Source: Tractidigestivibacter sp050946515 (GTDB lineage Bacteria; Actinomycetota; Coriobacteriia; Coriobacteriales; Atopobiaceae). From it: a stretch of DNA of 64,000 bases. A program made the translations under genes and the position numbers. The notes beneath the pieces are model-generated. The model searched no databases and was not told the DNA's origin. It worked only from the letters and a program-made list of their open reading frames with translations. Below, one piece after another: positions 35,349-43,839 of this stretch (positions are counted from its first letter, which is position 1; the number at the start of each line of letters is the position of its first letter). The DNA lies in assembly GCF_050946515.1 (NCBI RefSeq), contig NZ_JBMNUX010000014.1, forward strand, positions 1-64,000, in the 5' to 3' direction.

Positions 35349-37187
35349 ATGCTTCAAGAGCAGATTAGAAACATTGCAATTATCGCCCATGTCGACCATG
35401 GCAAAACCACGCTGGTCGACCAGATGCTCAAGGCCACTGATGCATTCCGTGCAAATCAGCAGGTCCAAGAGCGCGTTCTTGACTCCAATGACCAAGAGCG
35501 CGAGCGAGGCATCACGATTCTCGCCAAGAATATTTCCATTGAGTACAAGGGCATCAAGATCAACGTTATCGATACCCCGGGCCACGCCGACTTTGGCGGC
35601 GAGGTCGAGCGCGTTCTGAAGATGGCTGACGGTGCGCTGCTTTTGGTCGATGCTGCCGAGGGCCCTATGCCGCAGACTCGCTTTGTGCTGCGCCATGCCA
35701 TCGATGCCGGTCTTGCCATCATGATGGTGGTCAACAAGATTGACCGCGATGGTGCGCGCCCCGAGGAAGTTGTGAACGAGTCGCTCGACTTGATGATGGA
35801 CCTTGGCGCTTCCGATGATCAGCTTGAGTTCACAATGGAGCATGTCGTGTATGCATCGGCGGTCAACGGCTTTGCCCGTCTTGATCCCAACGACGGCAAC
35901 ATGGACATGTACCCACTGCTAGACATGATTATTGATGCCCTGCCTGCTCCTGACGTTGACCCAGACGGTCCGCTTGCCATGCAGTGCGTGACCATTGACC
36001 ACTCTGACTATGTCGGTCGCATCGGCATCGGCCGTGTGTATTCTGGCACTATCCATGACGGCGACAAGATTCTTGTGGTGAAGAACGACGGCAGCCGTGC
36101 CATGAGCCAAGTGAAGCAGCTCTTCACCTTCGATTATCTTGGTCGCAAGGAATGCCAGGAAGTTGTTGCCGGCGACATCGGCGCTGTCGTGGGCGTCGAC
36201 TCCACCGATATTGGCGACGTCTACACCGATCCTGAGAACCCTGTCGAGCTTCCTCCCATTGAGATCGATCCGCCAACGCTAGCTGTTGTCTTTGAGGCAT
36301 CTACCTCGCCGCTCGTTGGTCGCGACGGCGACATTGTGGGCGGACGCCAGCTCAAGGAGCGCCTTGAGCAGGAGCGCGAGAACAATGTCACCATGCGCAT
36401 TGAAGAGCTGCCTGACAAAACCGGCATTGAGGTTGCGGGCCGTGGCATCTTGCACCTTTCAGTCCTGATGGAGGAGATGCGGCGCGAGGGCTACGAGTTC
36501 CAGGTTGGTCGCCCGCGCGTTCTCTTCAAGAAGGACGAGAACGGCAATCGCCTTGAGCCAATTGAGCAGGCCGTTGTTGAGTGTCCCGGCGAATATTCTG
36601 GCAAAGTGATTGAGGTCTTCGGCAACGCCGGCGGCACTATGGTCTCTATGGACACCGGCACCACTCAGACGCACCTTGAGTTCAAGATTCCCACGCGAGG
36701 AATCATGGGCCTTAAGAACCGTATCCTCAATGTTACCCACGGCGAGGCTGTGTTCTATCACACCTTCCTTGAGTACGGTCCCTTTGCTGGTGACATCGGG
36801 AGCCGTCAAAACGGCGCCATGATCTCTATGTCCACGGAAAAGGCCGTTGCCTACGCGCTTGGCAATCTGCAGGAGCGCGGCCAGCTGTTCATTGAGCCTG
36901 GTACTGAATGCTATGAGGGAATGCTTGTGGGCGAACGTTCCAAGCCCGGTGACATTGTCGTCAACATCGCTCGCACCAAGCAGTTGGGTAACCAGCGCTC
37001 CTCTACGGCCGACATCGCAGTCCAGCTAACGCCGCCGCGCACCTTTACGCTCGAAGAGGCTCTTGAGTACATCATGGATGACGAGCTCGTTGAGGTAACG
37101 CCCAAACACATTCGCATGCGCAAGCGTATTCTCTCTGAGGTAGACCGTCGTAAGTGGGCGGTTCGCAATGGTCTCGTTAAAAAGTAG
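35349..37187 (+). CDS. typA: Ribosome-associated GTPase TypA/BipA
   Basis: Translational GTPase of 612 residues, involved in ribosome assembly and stress adaptation. G1 is AHVDHGKTTL, G2 lies in RERGITI, G3 is DTPGHADFGGE and G4 is NKID. EF-G-like domains follow, then the TypA-specific C-terminal part (RGIMGLKNRIL, RTKQLGNQRSS). ATG 35349 has GAGAGG six bases upstream; a frame opening 10 codons earlier is unsupported. TATAAA about 55 bases upstream may be the -10. A very long terminator hairpin follows. Confidence 0.96.
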   Translation: MLQEQIRNIAIIAHVDHGKTTLVDQMLKATDAFRANQQVQERVLDSNDQERERGITILAKNISIEYKGIKINVIDTPGHADFGGEVERVLKMADGALLLVDAAEGPMPQTRFVLRHAIDAGLAIMMVVNKIDRDGARPEEVVNESLDLMMDLGASDDQLEFTMEHVVYASAVNGFARLDPNDGNMDMYPLLDMIIDALPAPDVDPDGPLAMQCVTIDHSDYVGRIGIGRVYSGTIHDGDKILVVKNDGSRAMSQVKQLFTFDYLGRKECQEVVAGDIGAVVGVDSTDIGDVYTDPENPVELPPIEIDPPTLAVVFEASTSPLVGRDGDIVGGRQLKERLEQERENNVTMRIEELPDKTGIEVAGRGILHLSVLMEEMRREGYEFQVGRPRVLFKKDENGNRLEPIEQAVVECPGEYSGKVIEVFGNAGGTMVSMDTGTTQTHLEFKIPTRGIMGLKNRILNVTHGEAVFYHTFLEYGPFAGDIGSRQNGAMISMSTEKAVAYALGNLQERGQLFIEPGTECYEGMLVGERSKPGDIVVNIARTKQLGNQRSSTADIAVQLTPPRTFTLEEALEYIMDDELVEVTPKHIRMRKRILSEVDRRKWAVRNGLVKK

Positions 37188-37207
37188 ACCTTCATAGGGG
37201 ATAGACT

Positions 37208-37249
37208 AAGCGCCCCCGAAAAGCGTTTACACGCTTTTCGGGGGCGCTT
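37208..37249 (+). terminator. Intrinsic terminator after typA
   Basis: A perfect 19-bp stem (37208-37226 with 37231-37249) over a four-base loop; the GC core is followed by a TTTTCG tail. Confidence 0.85.
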
Positions 37250-37291
37250 TTCGTATATGAAGTGGCTTTCGCACTAGTACCACTGAGGTTG

Positions 37292-37445
37292 CTGCAGAGA
37301 TTCTTCGGTTGTAGGTCTTTTTACAGGAGGTTGCTAAGTATCACCGAAATAGTGCCATTTAACTACCTGCTGCGCAGCAAAGAGTTAGCCTTTTCGTACT
37401 AAGCATCTCTGTTATGAAAGACCTACAACCGAAGAATCTCTGCAG
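37292..37445. repeat. 154-bp element with 29-bp perfect terminal inverted repeats (MITE-like)
   Basis: Positions 37292-37320 and 37417-37445 are exact reverse complements over 29 bases, starting CTGCAGAGATTC. The 96-base interior carries no open frame and contains a short palindrome CTGCGCAGCAG-like core. No target-site duplication is obvious in the flanks. The layout fits a non-autonomous transposable element or an insertion-sequence remnant. No second copy is present in the window. Confidence 0.7.
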
Positions 37446-37478
37446 AGCCTCCGACGTTGAAAGCAATATCTCCGTTGC

Positions 37479-38219
37479 TTATCTATTCCTTCTACGCCGG
37501 GAGGTCGTGTTTGTGCGGGATGCAACGCGCCGGAGTTTGCGGACGCTTCCTACAACGCGGGGGGCGAGGTCAATGTCCGCTTGTGTAGCCACGTTATAGT
37601 GGAGCGACCAGCGACGAAGACCAACTGTGGCGGCAACGCAAAGAACGGCCGCCCAAGGCTTGCCCAGCCAAATGAACATGACCATGACGTAATAGACGGT
37701 AGAGCCAGCGACGGCGCAGAGGGCATAGTAGTTACTGGGGCGAAAGATTCTCGGAACGTCTCCTAGGAAGACGTCTCGGAGCATGCCGCCGCCAATGCCC
37801 GTGAGCGTGCCCATCAGGATTGCTGAACAGGGGAGTAGACCATAGACAATTGCCTTGTCGGTGCCAACAAGGGCAAAGAGGCCAACGGTAAGAATGTCTG
37901 ACCATTCAAGCAGGTTGGGGAAAAGGGTGAACGGCTTTGGAAAGTAGTACGCGACAAGCCCGAGAATGACTGCGGCTGGGATTGCGTAGGGGCTCGAAAG
38001 CATGTATACGTCTCCAACCTGCATGATCATGTCGCGAATGAGGCCGCCGCCAAGGCCGCAGAGCATTGCTAGTCCGATAAAGCCAACCAAGTCTAGCTTG
38101 CGCTCTCTTGCTACGAGCACCCCTGAGATAGCACCCACGATAAGCGCAGCAAGGTCTAGCCACGCAGGAAGCGAGACAGCCGCAGTCTCAGGACCAAATT
38201 GCGAGAAGAGCTCGGGCAT
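37479..38219 (-). CDS. UPF0126/TRIC-like membrane channel or glycine transporter-type protein
   Basis: A 246-residue protein with seven predicted membrane segments in two homologous halves. Each half has the family's G-x-G-G-G-x-x-R-D motif: GLGGGLIRD in the first and GIGGGMLRDV in the second. This is the YicG/YadS family, related to TRIC cation channels and often annotated as glycine transporter domain. The C-terminal tail is very basic (RTNTTSRRRRNR). The ribosome site is weak. Substrate unknown. Confidence 0.85.
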   Translation of the reverse strand: MPELFSQFGPETAAVSLPAWLDLAALIVGAISGVLVARERKLDLVGFIGLAMLCGLGGGLIRDMIMQVGDVYMLSSPYAIPAAVILGLVAYYFPKPFTLFPNLLEWSDILTVGLFALVGTDKAIVYGLLPCSAILMGTLTGIGGGMLRDVFLGDVPRIFRPSNYYALCAVAGSTVYYVMVMFIWLGKPWAAVLCVAATVGLRRWSLHYNVATQADIDLAPRVVGSVRKLRRVASRTNTTSRRRRNR

Positions 38220-38379
38220 AAGCGATCACTTTCTAGTGAATGTTTGTTCTGAAGACAATGCGCTTCACAATAGTCCAATTTCGTCCAATTGCGCAGGTCT
38301 TTTGAACAAAGAGTAGGTAACTCAGAAAAAGTTGTCGCATTACATCGGAACATGGGATATACTAACCGACGCGGTTCAT

Positions 38380-38470
38380 GGAGAGTTGTCCGAGTGGCCG
38401 AAGGAGCACGATTGGAAATCGTGTATACGCCTAAAGCGTATCCTGGGTTCAAATCCCAGACTCTCCGCCA
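38380..38470 (+). tRNA. tRNA-Ser (anticodon GGA)
   Basis: A 91-base class II tRNA with a long variable arm. Acceptor GGAGAGT with ACTCTCC, anticodon loop TTGGAAA (GGA, Ser), T-loop GTTCAAATC, and CCA encoded. Confidence 0.96.
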
Positions 38471-38479
38471 GTAAATCCG

Positions 38480-38507
38480 GCGGCGTCCCCTCTGGGGCGC
38501 CGCTTTT
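38480..38507 (+). terminator. Terminator between the two tRNA-Ser genes
   Basis: GCGGCG-T-CCCC, a three-base loop, GGGGCGCCGC (one bulged T), then TTTT. Confidence 0.75.
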
Positions 38508-38515
38508 CACCCCAC

Positions 38516-38606
38516 GGAGGGGTGGCAGAGTGGTTGAATGCGGCGGTCTCGAAAACCGTTTACCCGCTATGCGGGTACGAGGGTTCGAATCCCTCCCCCT
38601 CCGCCA
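38516..38606 (+). tRNA. tRNA-Ser (anticodon CGA)
   Basis: A class II tRNA with variable arm. Acceptor GGAGGGG with CCCCTCC, anticodon loop CTCGAAA (CGA, Ser), T-loop GTTCGAATC, and CCA encoded. Confidence 0.96.
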
Positions 38607-38618
38607 TAGTTGGCTACC

Positions 38619-38648
38619 AAGGTCGACCTCGGTCGACCTTTTTTATTT
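38619..38648 (+). terminator. Intrinsic terminator after tRNA-Ser(CGA)
   Basis: AAGGTCGACC, a two-base loop, GGTCGACCTT, then TTTTATTTTG. Confidence 0.85.
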
Positions 38649-38737
38649 TGTTGAGAGAATGCTCATAGCTCCTTTACCTTCTTTGGGTAGTCTTCTCTTA
38701 CAATTACTGTCTGCAAGTCTCCATTGAGGAGGTTCTT

Positions 38738-40018
38738 ATGGATGACGACAGCCTGAATGGCTATAGACATGACCACTATTTTGCGAGGTCGTGGAAGCTC
38801 ACCATGCTCAATGGTGGCTACAAGACAGTGTTTCTTTTGGCCCTTTGTGCCTTAATTCCTATCGTGGGCCCGCTGTTTATGCTTGGCGGGGCTCTTGAGC
38901 ATGGACGCCGAGTGGCGTGGGGTAGCAACGAGGGACCTGTCAAAGCCGGTCCCACCAAAGAAGGCATTGGAATGAAGACGTGCCTTGCTAGCGGATGGAA
39001 GGCCTTCGTTGTTGATCTAGGATGGGTTGCCGTAATCGCTATTGCCAAGGCACTGCTCTTGAACATTCCTGGGCTTGGCGATTCGGAGGTTTTCAACAGT
39101 ATCCTGAACGTTCTTGAGGCGATCTTGTGCTTTGTGGTAGCGGTCGCGATGCTTCGCGCGACTATCTATCAGCACATTGCTCCTGGCTATCGCGTCTCTA
39201 CCATCTGGAGCATGATTAAGCACGACCCCGCCGGGCTCCTGCGTCTTTTTGGCATGCGGGTCCTGATGATGGCCGTTGTCGCGCTGACGGTAATTCTTAT
39301 CTTGGCCGGTGCCTTCGCTAGCGTATGGCCATGGATTCTCGAGCTCGTTTATATCGCAAGCGTAGGATATGCTTCCGATTACTATCTGCTTTACTTGATT
39401 GCCCAGATGATTCAGGCGCTGTTCCTTCCTCTTCTTGCAGTTATTCTCTTGGGCATCTTTTTGGTGTCTATCGTCTGCTGCATCATGTTTACTGGCTTTG
39501 GCCTTTGGATGAGGCAGTTCAACGTGCCAGCCTGGGGATCGGACAAGGATCCGCTTCCCTCCTTTGTGAACGAGACTTCCGACAGCAACCAAAACGGCCT
39601 CGTGGGGCTTCCAATGACCACTTCCGAAGGTTCGCAATCACCTGATGCGCCTGTGGCAAATCAGACTGACGAGCCCATTGGCACGCCTCAACCGCAGGCG
39701 CCCGTGGCGCACGAGAAGGACGAGCCCGCAGCAGCAGAGGGGCAGACACAAACTGAGCCCGCGCCCCAAGCTGGGTCCGATACTCAGCGGGTGAGCGAAA
39801 TGACGGCTGCTGCGGCAGCAACGCCTGACGTATCCACCTCCGCCCAGCCCGAGCCTCAGGACCAAGTGTCTTCTTCGGAAGAGACAAGCTCCAATGACGA
39901 GGAGTCTGCCGAGCTTGACCCAATTGCTGTAGACCCCATTGAAGCTCCGGAGGAAATCGAGCCGGAGGATCTCGGCGCGAAGAAGGACGGTGGCGCGCAA
40001 GACAGCGCGCAAGAGTAG
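38738..40018 (+). CDS. Polytopic membrane protein with charged disordered tail (DUF4013-like)
   Basis: A 426-residue protein. About six membrane segments lie between residues 28 and 262. Their pattern (FARSWKLTMLNGG, GALEHGRRVAWG, AMLRATIYQHIAPGYR) resembles the DUF4013 membrane family of unknown function. Residues 290-426 are low-complexity and rich in Gln, Pro, Glu, Ala and Ser, probably cytoplasmic and disordered. GAGGAGG is five bases before the ATG. It stands alone between tRNA-Ser and the rpsF cluster. The family call is tentative. Confidence 0.7.
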   Translation: MDDDSLNGYRHDHYFARSWKLTMLNGGYKTVFLLALCALIPIVGPLFMLGGALEHGRRVAWGSNEGPVKAGPTKEGIGMKTCLASGWKAFVVDLGWVAVIAIAKALLLNIPGLGDSEVFNSILNVLEAILCFVVAVAMLRATIYQHIAPGYRVSTIWSMIKHDPAGLLRLFGMRVLMMAVVALTVILILAGAFASVWPWILELVYIASVGYASDYYLLYLIAQMIQALFLPLLAVILLGIFLVSIVCCIMFTGFGLWMRQFNVPAWGSDKDPLPSFVNETSDSNQNGLVGLPMTTSEGSQSPDAPVANQTDEPIGTPQPQAPVAHEKDEPAAAEGQTQTEPAPQAGSDTQRVSEMTAAAAATPDVSTSAQPEPQDQVSSSEETSSNDEESAELDPIAVDPIEAPEEIEPEDLGAKKDGGAQDSAQE

Positions 40019-40041
40019 ATTAGCCCACATAGCGACGCTTT

Positions 40042-40084
40042 AGAGATGCCCAGGTTGCCAACAGTCTGTGGCATCTCTCCTTTA
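40042..40084 (+). terminator. Hairpin after the DUF4013-like gene
   Basis: AGAGATGCC pairs with GGCATCTCT over a 19-base loop; CCTTTATAT follows. Confidence 0.55.
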
Positions 40085-40534
40085 TATAAAAGCTTGTGCA
40101 AGTACAATGCACGACGCTTCGGTCGAGGCTTCAATCCAATCTTCTGTCTGGTCAATTTTTGGCAACGGGGTTTCTTATATAGGAGAATCAAACAGTTTGC
40201 GGGCAATAACAAGGCAGAAAGAAAGGCGGTCCTTGCATCCGTCCAAAATGGAACTCACTTGCTTGTGGAGAGCTCGTGACGAGGCATTGCTAATTTCGGA
40301 GGTCTCAAGAACGCGACAAGGCTTCTAGCAGCGAGCGTTTCCGCAGGTGAAAGATGTTGGAAAGACAGCCGAAAGGTTGATGTTCGGGTCTTAGGGTATC
40401 CTTTCTTTAGTGGGGGCGCGTGGAGCAGTTTTCGCTGGTACAGGAAGCATTGTGATATTATTTCCCTCTGACCTTTCCTGCCCCGAGTGCAAACCTTCAC
40501 GTCTCGGGGCCATTAGCCCAGAGGAGGTGACAAC
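40085..40534 (+). other. Gene-free region before rpsF with a ribosomal-protein leader
   Basis: This 450-base stretch holds no convincing coding sequence. One copy of the window's recurring 13-mer ACCTGCGGAAACG lies on the minus strand at 40336-40348. The rpsF leader is in the last 80 bases. TATTAT at 40456-40461 is a possible -10; no good -35 is seen. Confidence 0.6.
40465..40524 (+). promoter_or_regulatory. Putative rpsF (S6:S18-type) mRNA leader
   Basis: An outer stem CCTCTG (40465-40470) with CAGAGG (40519-40524) overlaps the start of the GAGGAGG ribosome site of rpsF. It encloses a perfect inner stem GCCCCGAG (40480-40487) with CTCGGGGC (40503-40510). Feedback by the S6:S18 pair on such leaders is known in other bacteria; here it is inferred from the fold and position. 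Confidence 0.5.
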
Positions 40535-40828
40535 ATGAAGGCTTATGAACTGCTGTATTTTGTCGATCCTGCGTCTAACGAGGAGACCCGCGCGGGCGTC
40601 ATGAAGCGCATCGAGGTCGCCGTTACCACTGATGGTGGCACCATCGATAGCGTTGAGGACTGGGGCAAGCGCAAGCTCGCCTACGAGATCGACAACCTGA
40701 CCGAGGGTGACTACACCCTCATCAACTTCCACGCAGACCCCACCCAGATTGCCGAGCTCGACCGAGTTCTGCGCATCAACGATGCCGTGAAGCGCCACAT
40801 GATCGTGCGCCGTTCGGACAAGGACTAG
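40535..40828 (+). CDS. rpsF: 30S ribosomal protein S6
   Basis: A 97-residue S6 that binds S18 in the small subunit platform. It begins MKAYELLYFVDP and contains VEDWGKRKLAYEI and LRINDAVKRHMIVR. It is the first gene of the rpsF-ssb-rpsR-DUF2232-rplI cluster, with a GAGGAGG ribosome site that may be masked by the leader. Confidence 0.97.
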   Translation: MKAYELLYFVDPASNEETRAGVMKRIEVAVTTDGGTIDSVEDWGKRKLAYEIDNLTEGDYTLINFHADPTQIAELDRVLRINDAVKRHMIVRRSDKD

Positions 40829-40874
40829 TTGTGGAAGCCGGGCATACGCCCGCTGATGAGAGGTAGTGAGCAGG

Positions 40875-41372
40875 ATGAGCATTAACAGAGTTAACATTTC
40901 GGGCAACCTCACGAGAGACCCTGAGCTTCGTGCCACCGCTGGCGGTACGCAGGTGCTTGCTTTTGGCGTAGCGGTCAATGATCGGCGTCGCAATCAGCAG
41001 ACTGGCGCTTGGGAGGACTACCCCAACTTTGTCGATTGCGTCATTTTCGGCACGCGTGCCGAAGCGCTTGCGCGCTACCTAAGGAAGGGCTCCAAGGTTG
41101 CAATAGAGGGCAAGCTCCGCTATAGCTCCTGGGAGACCAAGGACGGTCAGCGTCGTAGCAAACTCGAGGTTGTGGTAGACGACGTCGATTTCCTCTCTTC
41201 GAGGAACTCGCAGAACGCAGACGGTGGCTATAGCGCCCCCTCTCAGCGTCAGCAGCCCACCTATTCGGCACCTGCTCCATCGGTTGCTGCATCGCAGCAG
41301 CCCCAGCAGGCCCCTCAGGTTGTTCAGGCGCCGCCCTCGCCTGACGTCTATGACGAGGACATTCCGTTCTAA
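40875..41372 (+). CDS. ssb: Single-stranded DNA-binding protein
   Basis: A 165-residue SSB. The OB fold is at about 1-110 (RVNISGNLTRDPELR, WEDYPNFVDCVIFGTRAEALARYL, KVAIEGKLRYSSWE), a Gln/Pro/Ala-rich linker follows, and the acidic protein-docking tip is DEDIPF. ATG 40875 gives the usual MSINRVNI start; a GTG three codons earlier (40866) has GAGAGG only two bases away and is the alternative. It sits between rpsF and rpsR, the classic order. Confidence 0.96.
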   Translation: MSINRVNISGNLTRDPELRATAGGTQVLAFGVAVNDRRRNQQTGAWEDYPNFVDCVIFGTRAEALARYLRKGSKVAIEGKLRYSSWETKDGQRRSKLEVVVDDVDFLSSRNSQNADGGYSAPSQRQQPTYSAPAPSVAASQQPQQAPQVVQAPPSPDVYDEDIPF

Positions 41373-41421
41373 TATTTCGGTAAGACGGTCAACGTATCGT
41401 CTGTAGAAAGGCAACGAAGAC

Positions 41422-41697
41422 ATGGCTCAGCAGAAGAAGCAAGAATTTCAGCGCCAGCCGCGTCGCAAGTACTGCCAGCTTTGCAAGGAGAACGTCGAGT
41501 TCATTGATTACAAGGACACTCAGCTCCTTCGCAAGTATATGACCGACCGCGGCAAGATCAAGCCGCGCCGCGTCACTGGCGCTTGCACGCAGCATCAGCA
41601 TGACATCGCGGTCGCCATCAAGCGCGCTCGCGTTATGGCCCTTCTCCCGTACACGGTTCCCGTGGTTTCCAGCCGCGGCGGCCGTAACCGTGGGTAG
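41422..41697 (+). CDS. rpsR: 30S ribosomal protein S18
   Basis: A 91-residue basic protein with RKYCQLCKENVEFIDYKD and the conserved LLRKYMTDRGKIKPRRVTG. The two Cys of YCQLC are the usual zinc-type pair position. GAAAGG precedes the start. It partners S6. Confidence 0.96.
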   Translation: MAQQKKQEFQRQPRRKYCQLCKENVEFIDYKDTQLLRKYMTDRGKIKPRRVTGACTQHQHDIAVAIKRARVMALLPYTVPVVSSRGGRNRG

Positions 41698-41732
41698 AAT
41701 CAGGTCGTAGGCTTCAAGAAGGACCTCGGGCA

Positions 41733-42815
41733 ATGAGTGGCTGCAACGGAGTAGAAGACAAGCAGTGGGGATTCTCAACTCGGCGAGGGAGCGTCCAGAC
41801 GGGCGATTCTAACGGCGGGTCGATAGTTCCTGCCGGTGGTCAGGCTCCTACACCTGCGCCCAACGGAAGGGCAACGCTGATTGGCGGCATCATTTCATGC
41901 CTCATCGGCGGAATTCTTACTGGTTTTTTGCCTGTCGTTGGGTGCATGCTCGTCGCGTATGGGCTTGTGTTTGTCTGCTCCGGCAGAGGCTTGGGCTACG
42001 CACTCGGCACGCTTGTGGCAACTGCTGCGGTTGTGACGGCAACGGCGTTTTTTGCCGGCACCGTGTACGTGCCTGACGCAATCATTGCCGCACTGCTGGC
42101 TTTTGCCTGCGCCTACTCAATGGTGCGCAAGCGGCTAACTCCTACGGTTGGGTTTCTTGTGGTGGTTGGCGGTACGCTAGGGCTTATAGCCTCGAGTACC
42201 ATCTACCTTTCACAGGCGGGAAGCTCCATCCAAGAGGTTATTCAGCAGGTTATCAACCAGTATCTCGAGGTAGCGGCTTTGCAGTCTGCCGCCATGGTGT
42301 CGGCGGTTCATGCTGTGGGGGATTATTGTCTGCAGTATTGGCCGTCGCTCTACCTCTTGACGGCAATAGCCTTCTTTGGCTTCGCCTATCTTGGGGTGCG
42401 CGTTGCTGCCCCAAAGGCAAATCCAAAGGTGGAGCTCCCCGACTTCACCCAGTACGACGTTCCCCTGTGGCTCGTTGGGGTGTTTGTGGTTACGCTTTTG
42501 GCGCTCTCGGCCAATGCAGTTAATCCCACGTTAGACGACGTGGTGACAATTGTTTGCGACAATCTTCTTGTTGCGCTCAGGATTGCGCTTGCGCTGCAAG
42601 GTCTTGCGATTGTCGCGTGGGTTGCAAAGAGCAAGAAGGCAGCCACGCCTATGAAGGTTGCTGCATATGTAGCGGCCGTCTTTCTTGAAGTTGAGCTTTA
42701 TTTCATGGCTATCCTCGGTTTCGTGGATGTGTGGGCCAACTTCCGTCACCTCGCAAGAGGTGTGGGCAAGACCACTATCCAAGAAGACGATGGCCAAGAT
42801 AATGGATCGGTCTAG
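41733..42815 (+). CDS. DUF2232 family membrane protein
   Basis: A 360-residue protein with about eight membrane segments after a 45-residue polar start. DUF2232 (YybS-like) proteins are typically encoded between rpsR and rplI, as here. The IVPAGGQAPTPAP region is a disordered linker. The C-terminus ends in an acidic tail. The start has AAGGA nine bases upstream. Function is unknown. The rplI start follows after 23 bases, so the genes are co-transcribed. Confidence 0.75.
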   Translation: MSGCNGVEDKQWGFSTRRGSVQTGDSNGGSIVPAGGQAPTPAPNGRATLIGGIISCLIGGILTGFLPVVGCMLVAYGLVFVCSGRGLGYALGTLVATAAVVTATAFFAGTVYVPDAIIAALLAFACAYSMVRKRLTPTVGFLVVVGGTLGLIASSTIYLSQAGSSIQEVIQQVINQYLEVAALQSAAMVSAVHAVGDYCLQYWPSLYLLTAIAFFGFAYLGVRVAAPKANPKVELPDFTQYDVPLWLVGVFVVTLLALSANAVNPTLDDVVTIVCDNLLVALRIALALQGLAIVAWVAKSKKAATPMKVAAYVAAVFLEVELYFMAILGFVDVWANFRHLARGVGKTTIQEDDGQDNGSV

Positions 42816-42838
42816 CCGATTGTTCTAAGGAGTATCCC

Positions 42839-43366
42839 ATGAAAGTCATCCTCTTGGATGAGCTCAGGGGCAAGGGTGGCGAGGGCGACATCGTAGACGT
42901 CGCCCAGGGCTATGCAGAGAACTATCTGTTCCCCAACAAGATTGCCCAGCCTGCGACCCCCGGCAACATCAAGCAGCTTGAGGAGCGCCGCCATAACATC
43001 GCAAAGCGCGAGGAGAAGCGCATTGCTGATGCCGAGGCGACCAAGGCCGTTCTTGACGGCAAGTCTGTGAAGGTTGACGCCAAGATTGGCGATGAGGGCC
43101 AGCTCTTTGGCTCTGTCACCTCTCAGCAGATTGTCGACGCCATCAAGGCTCAGCTTGGCGTTGAGCTTGACCGCAAGCGCATTGCTCGCGGCGCAACCAT
43201 TAAGACCTCTGGTGCCCACAAGGTCGAGGTCAACCTCTATCGTGACATCAACGCCACGATCACCGTGCTCGTCGGTGTCGACGCAGCCGAGCCCGCGCCC
43301 GAGAAAGAGCCCGAGGCAGAGGCTGAGGAGAATGCCGAGGAGAATACCGAGGCTGTTTCTGAGTAG
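42839..43366 (+). CDS. rplI: 50S ribosomal protein L9 with acidic tail
   Basis: A 175-residue protein. The N-terminal domain (MKVILLDELRGKGGEGDIVDVAQGYAENYLFP), connecting helix and C-terminal domain are all present, so the L9 core is complete at about 148 residues. The last 25 residues are Glu/Ala/Pro-rich and additional to the normal protein. AAGGAG precedes the ATG. Confidence 0.96.
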   Translation: MKVILLDELRGKGGEGDIVDVAQGYAENYLFPNKIAQPATPGNIKQLEERRHNIAKREEKRIADAEATKAVLDGKSVKVDAKIGDEGQLFGSVTSQQIVDAIKAQLGVELDRKRIARGATIKTSGAHKVEVNLYRDINATITVLVGVDAAEPAPEKEPEAEAEENAEENTEAVSE

Positions 43367-43470
43367 CTTGTCAAGTTTTGAACAACCACCATTTCTAGCT
43401 GGGGATTTCAACAATAACCACAGGTAGAGGGCTTGGTTGTAAGCGGAAAATTCCGCTATGTTCTTTTCGT

Positions 43471-43513
43471 GATTGCCCCGTGAGTGAATTCGCGCCGCGG
43501 GGCAATCTTTTTT
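43471..43513 (+). terminator. Intrinsic terminator of the rpsF-rplI cluster
   Basis: GATTGCCCCG pairs with CGGGGCAATC (10 bp), followed by six T. Confidence 0.88.
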
Positions 43514-43633
43514 ACTGAATTTCTTTGTGCCATTTACCTGCGGAAACGTTAGACGAACGGATAGGCAGCAATAAAATCGTAGGAAAACGCAGCTCATTTT
43601 GCATAAATGTGAATTTGTCCGGTTTACGGGGGC

Positions 43634-43678
43634 TTGACAAATCAGAACAGCGGAAAAAATTGTTGAAAACGTTGAAAA
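43634..43678 (+). promoter_or_regulatory. dnaB upstream region with two DnaA-box-like words
   Basis: TTGACA at 43634-43639 is a good -35. TGTTGAAAA and CGTTGAAAA lie directly adjacent at 43661-43669 and 43670-43678 (reverse TTTTCAACA and TTTTCAACG). They match the words beside dnaA, so DnaA may control dnaB. The -10 is unclear. Confidence 0.5.
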
Positions 43679-43839
43679 CTCGAGAAACCCCCGCTATTAG
43701 GCGTGGACCATTAACAATCTCAGTGGATGGTTGCTCATGGCCTCGCCGCACTCGTCCGCTGGCATCCCTATATTTGATGTAGCATCCTCAACACAAGCGT
43801 TTCTACGCTCACAGAGAGACTGAGAAAGAGAAGGACCCC

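Larger units (their letters stand above)
43367..43839 (+). other. Gene-free region between rplI and dnaB
   Basis: These 473 bases hold a small AGCGGAA/TTCCGCT palindrome (43442-43457), a strong terminator, one copy of the 13-mer ACCTGCGGAAACG (43536-43548), and a DnaA-box-like pair before dnaB. No coding sequence is seen. Confidence 0.65.

Noticed and set aside
37208..37249. Long inverted repeat as part of the mobile element
   Set aside because: It sits 20 bases after typA, has the GC core of a terminator, and is separate from the 29-bp repeats.
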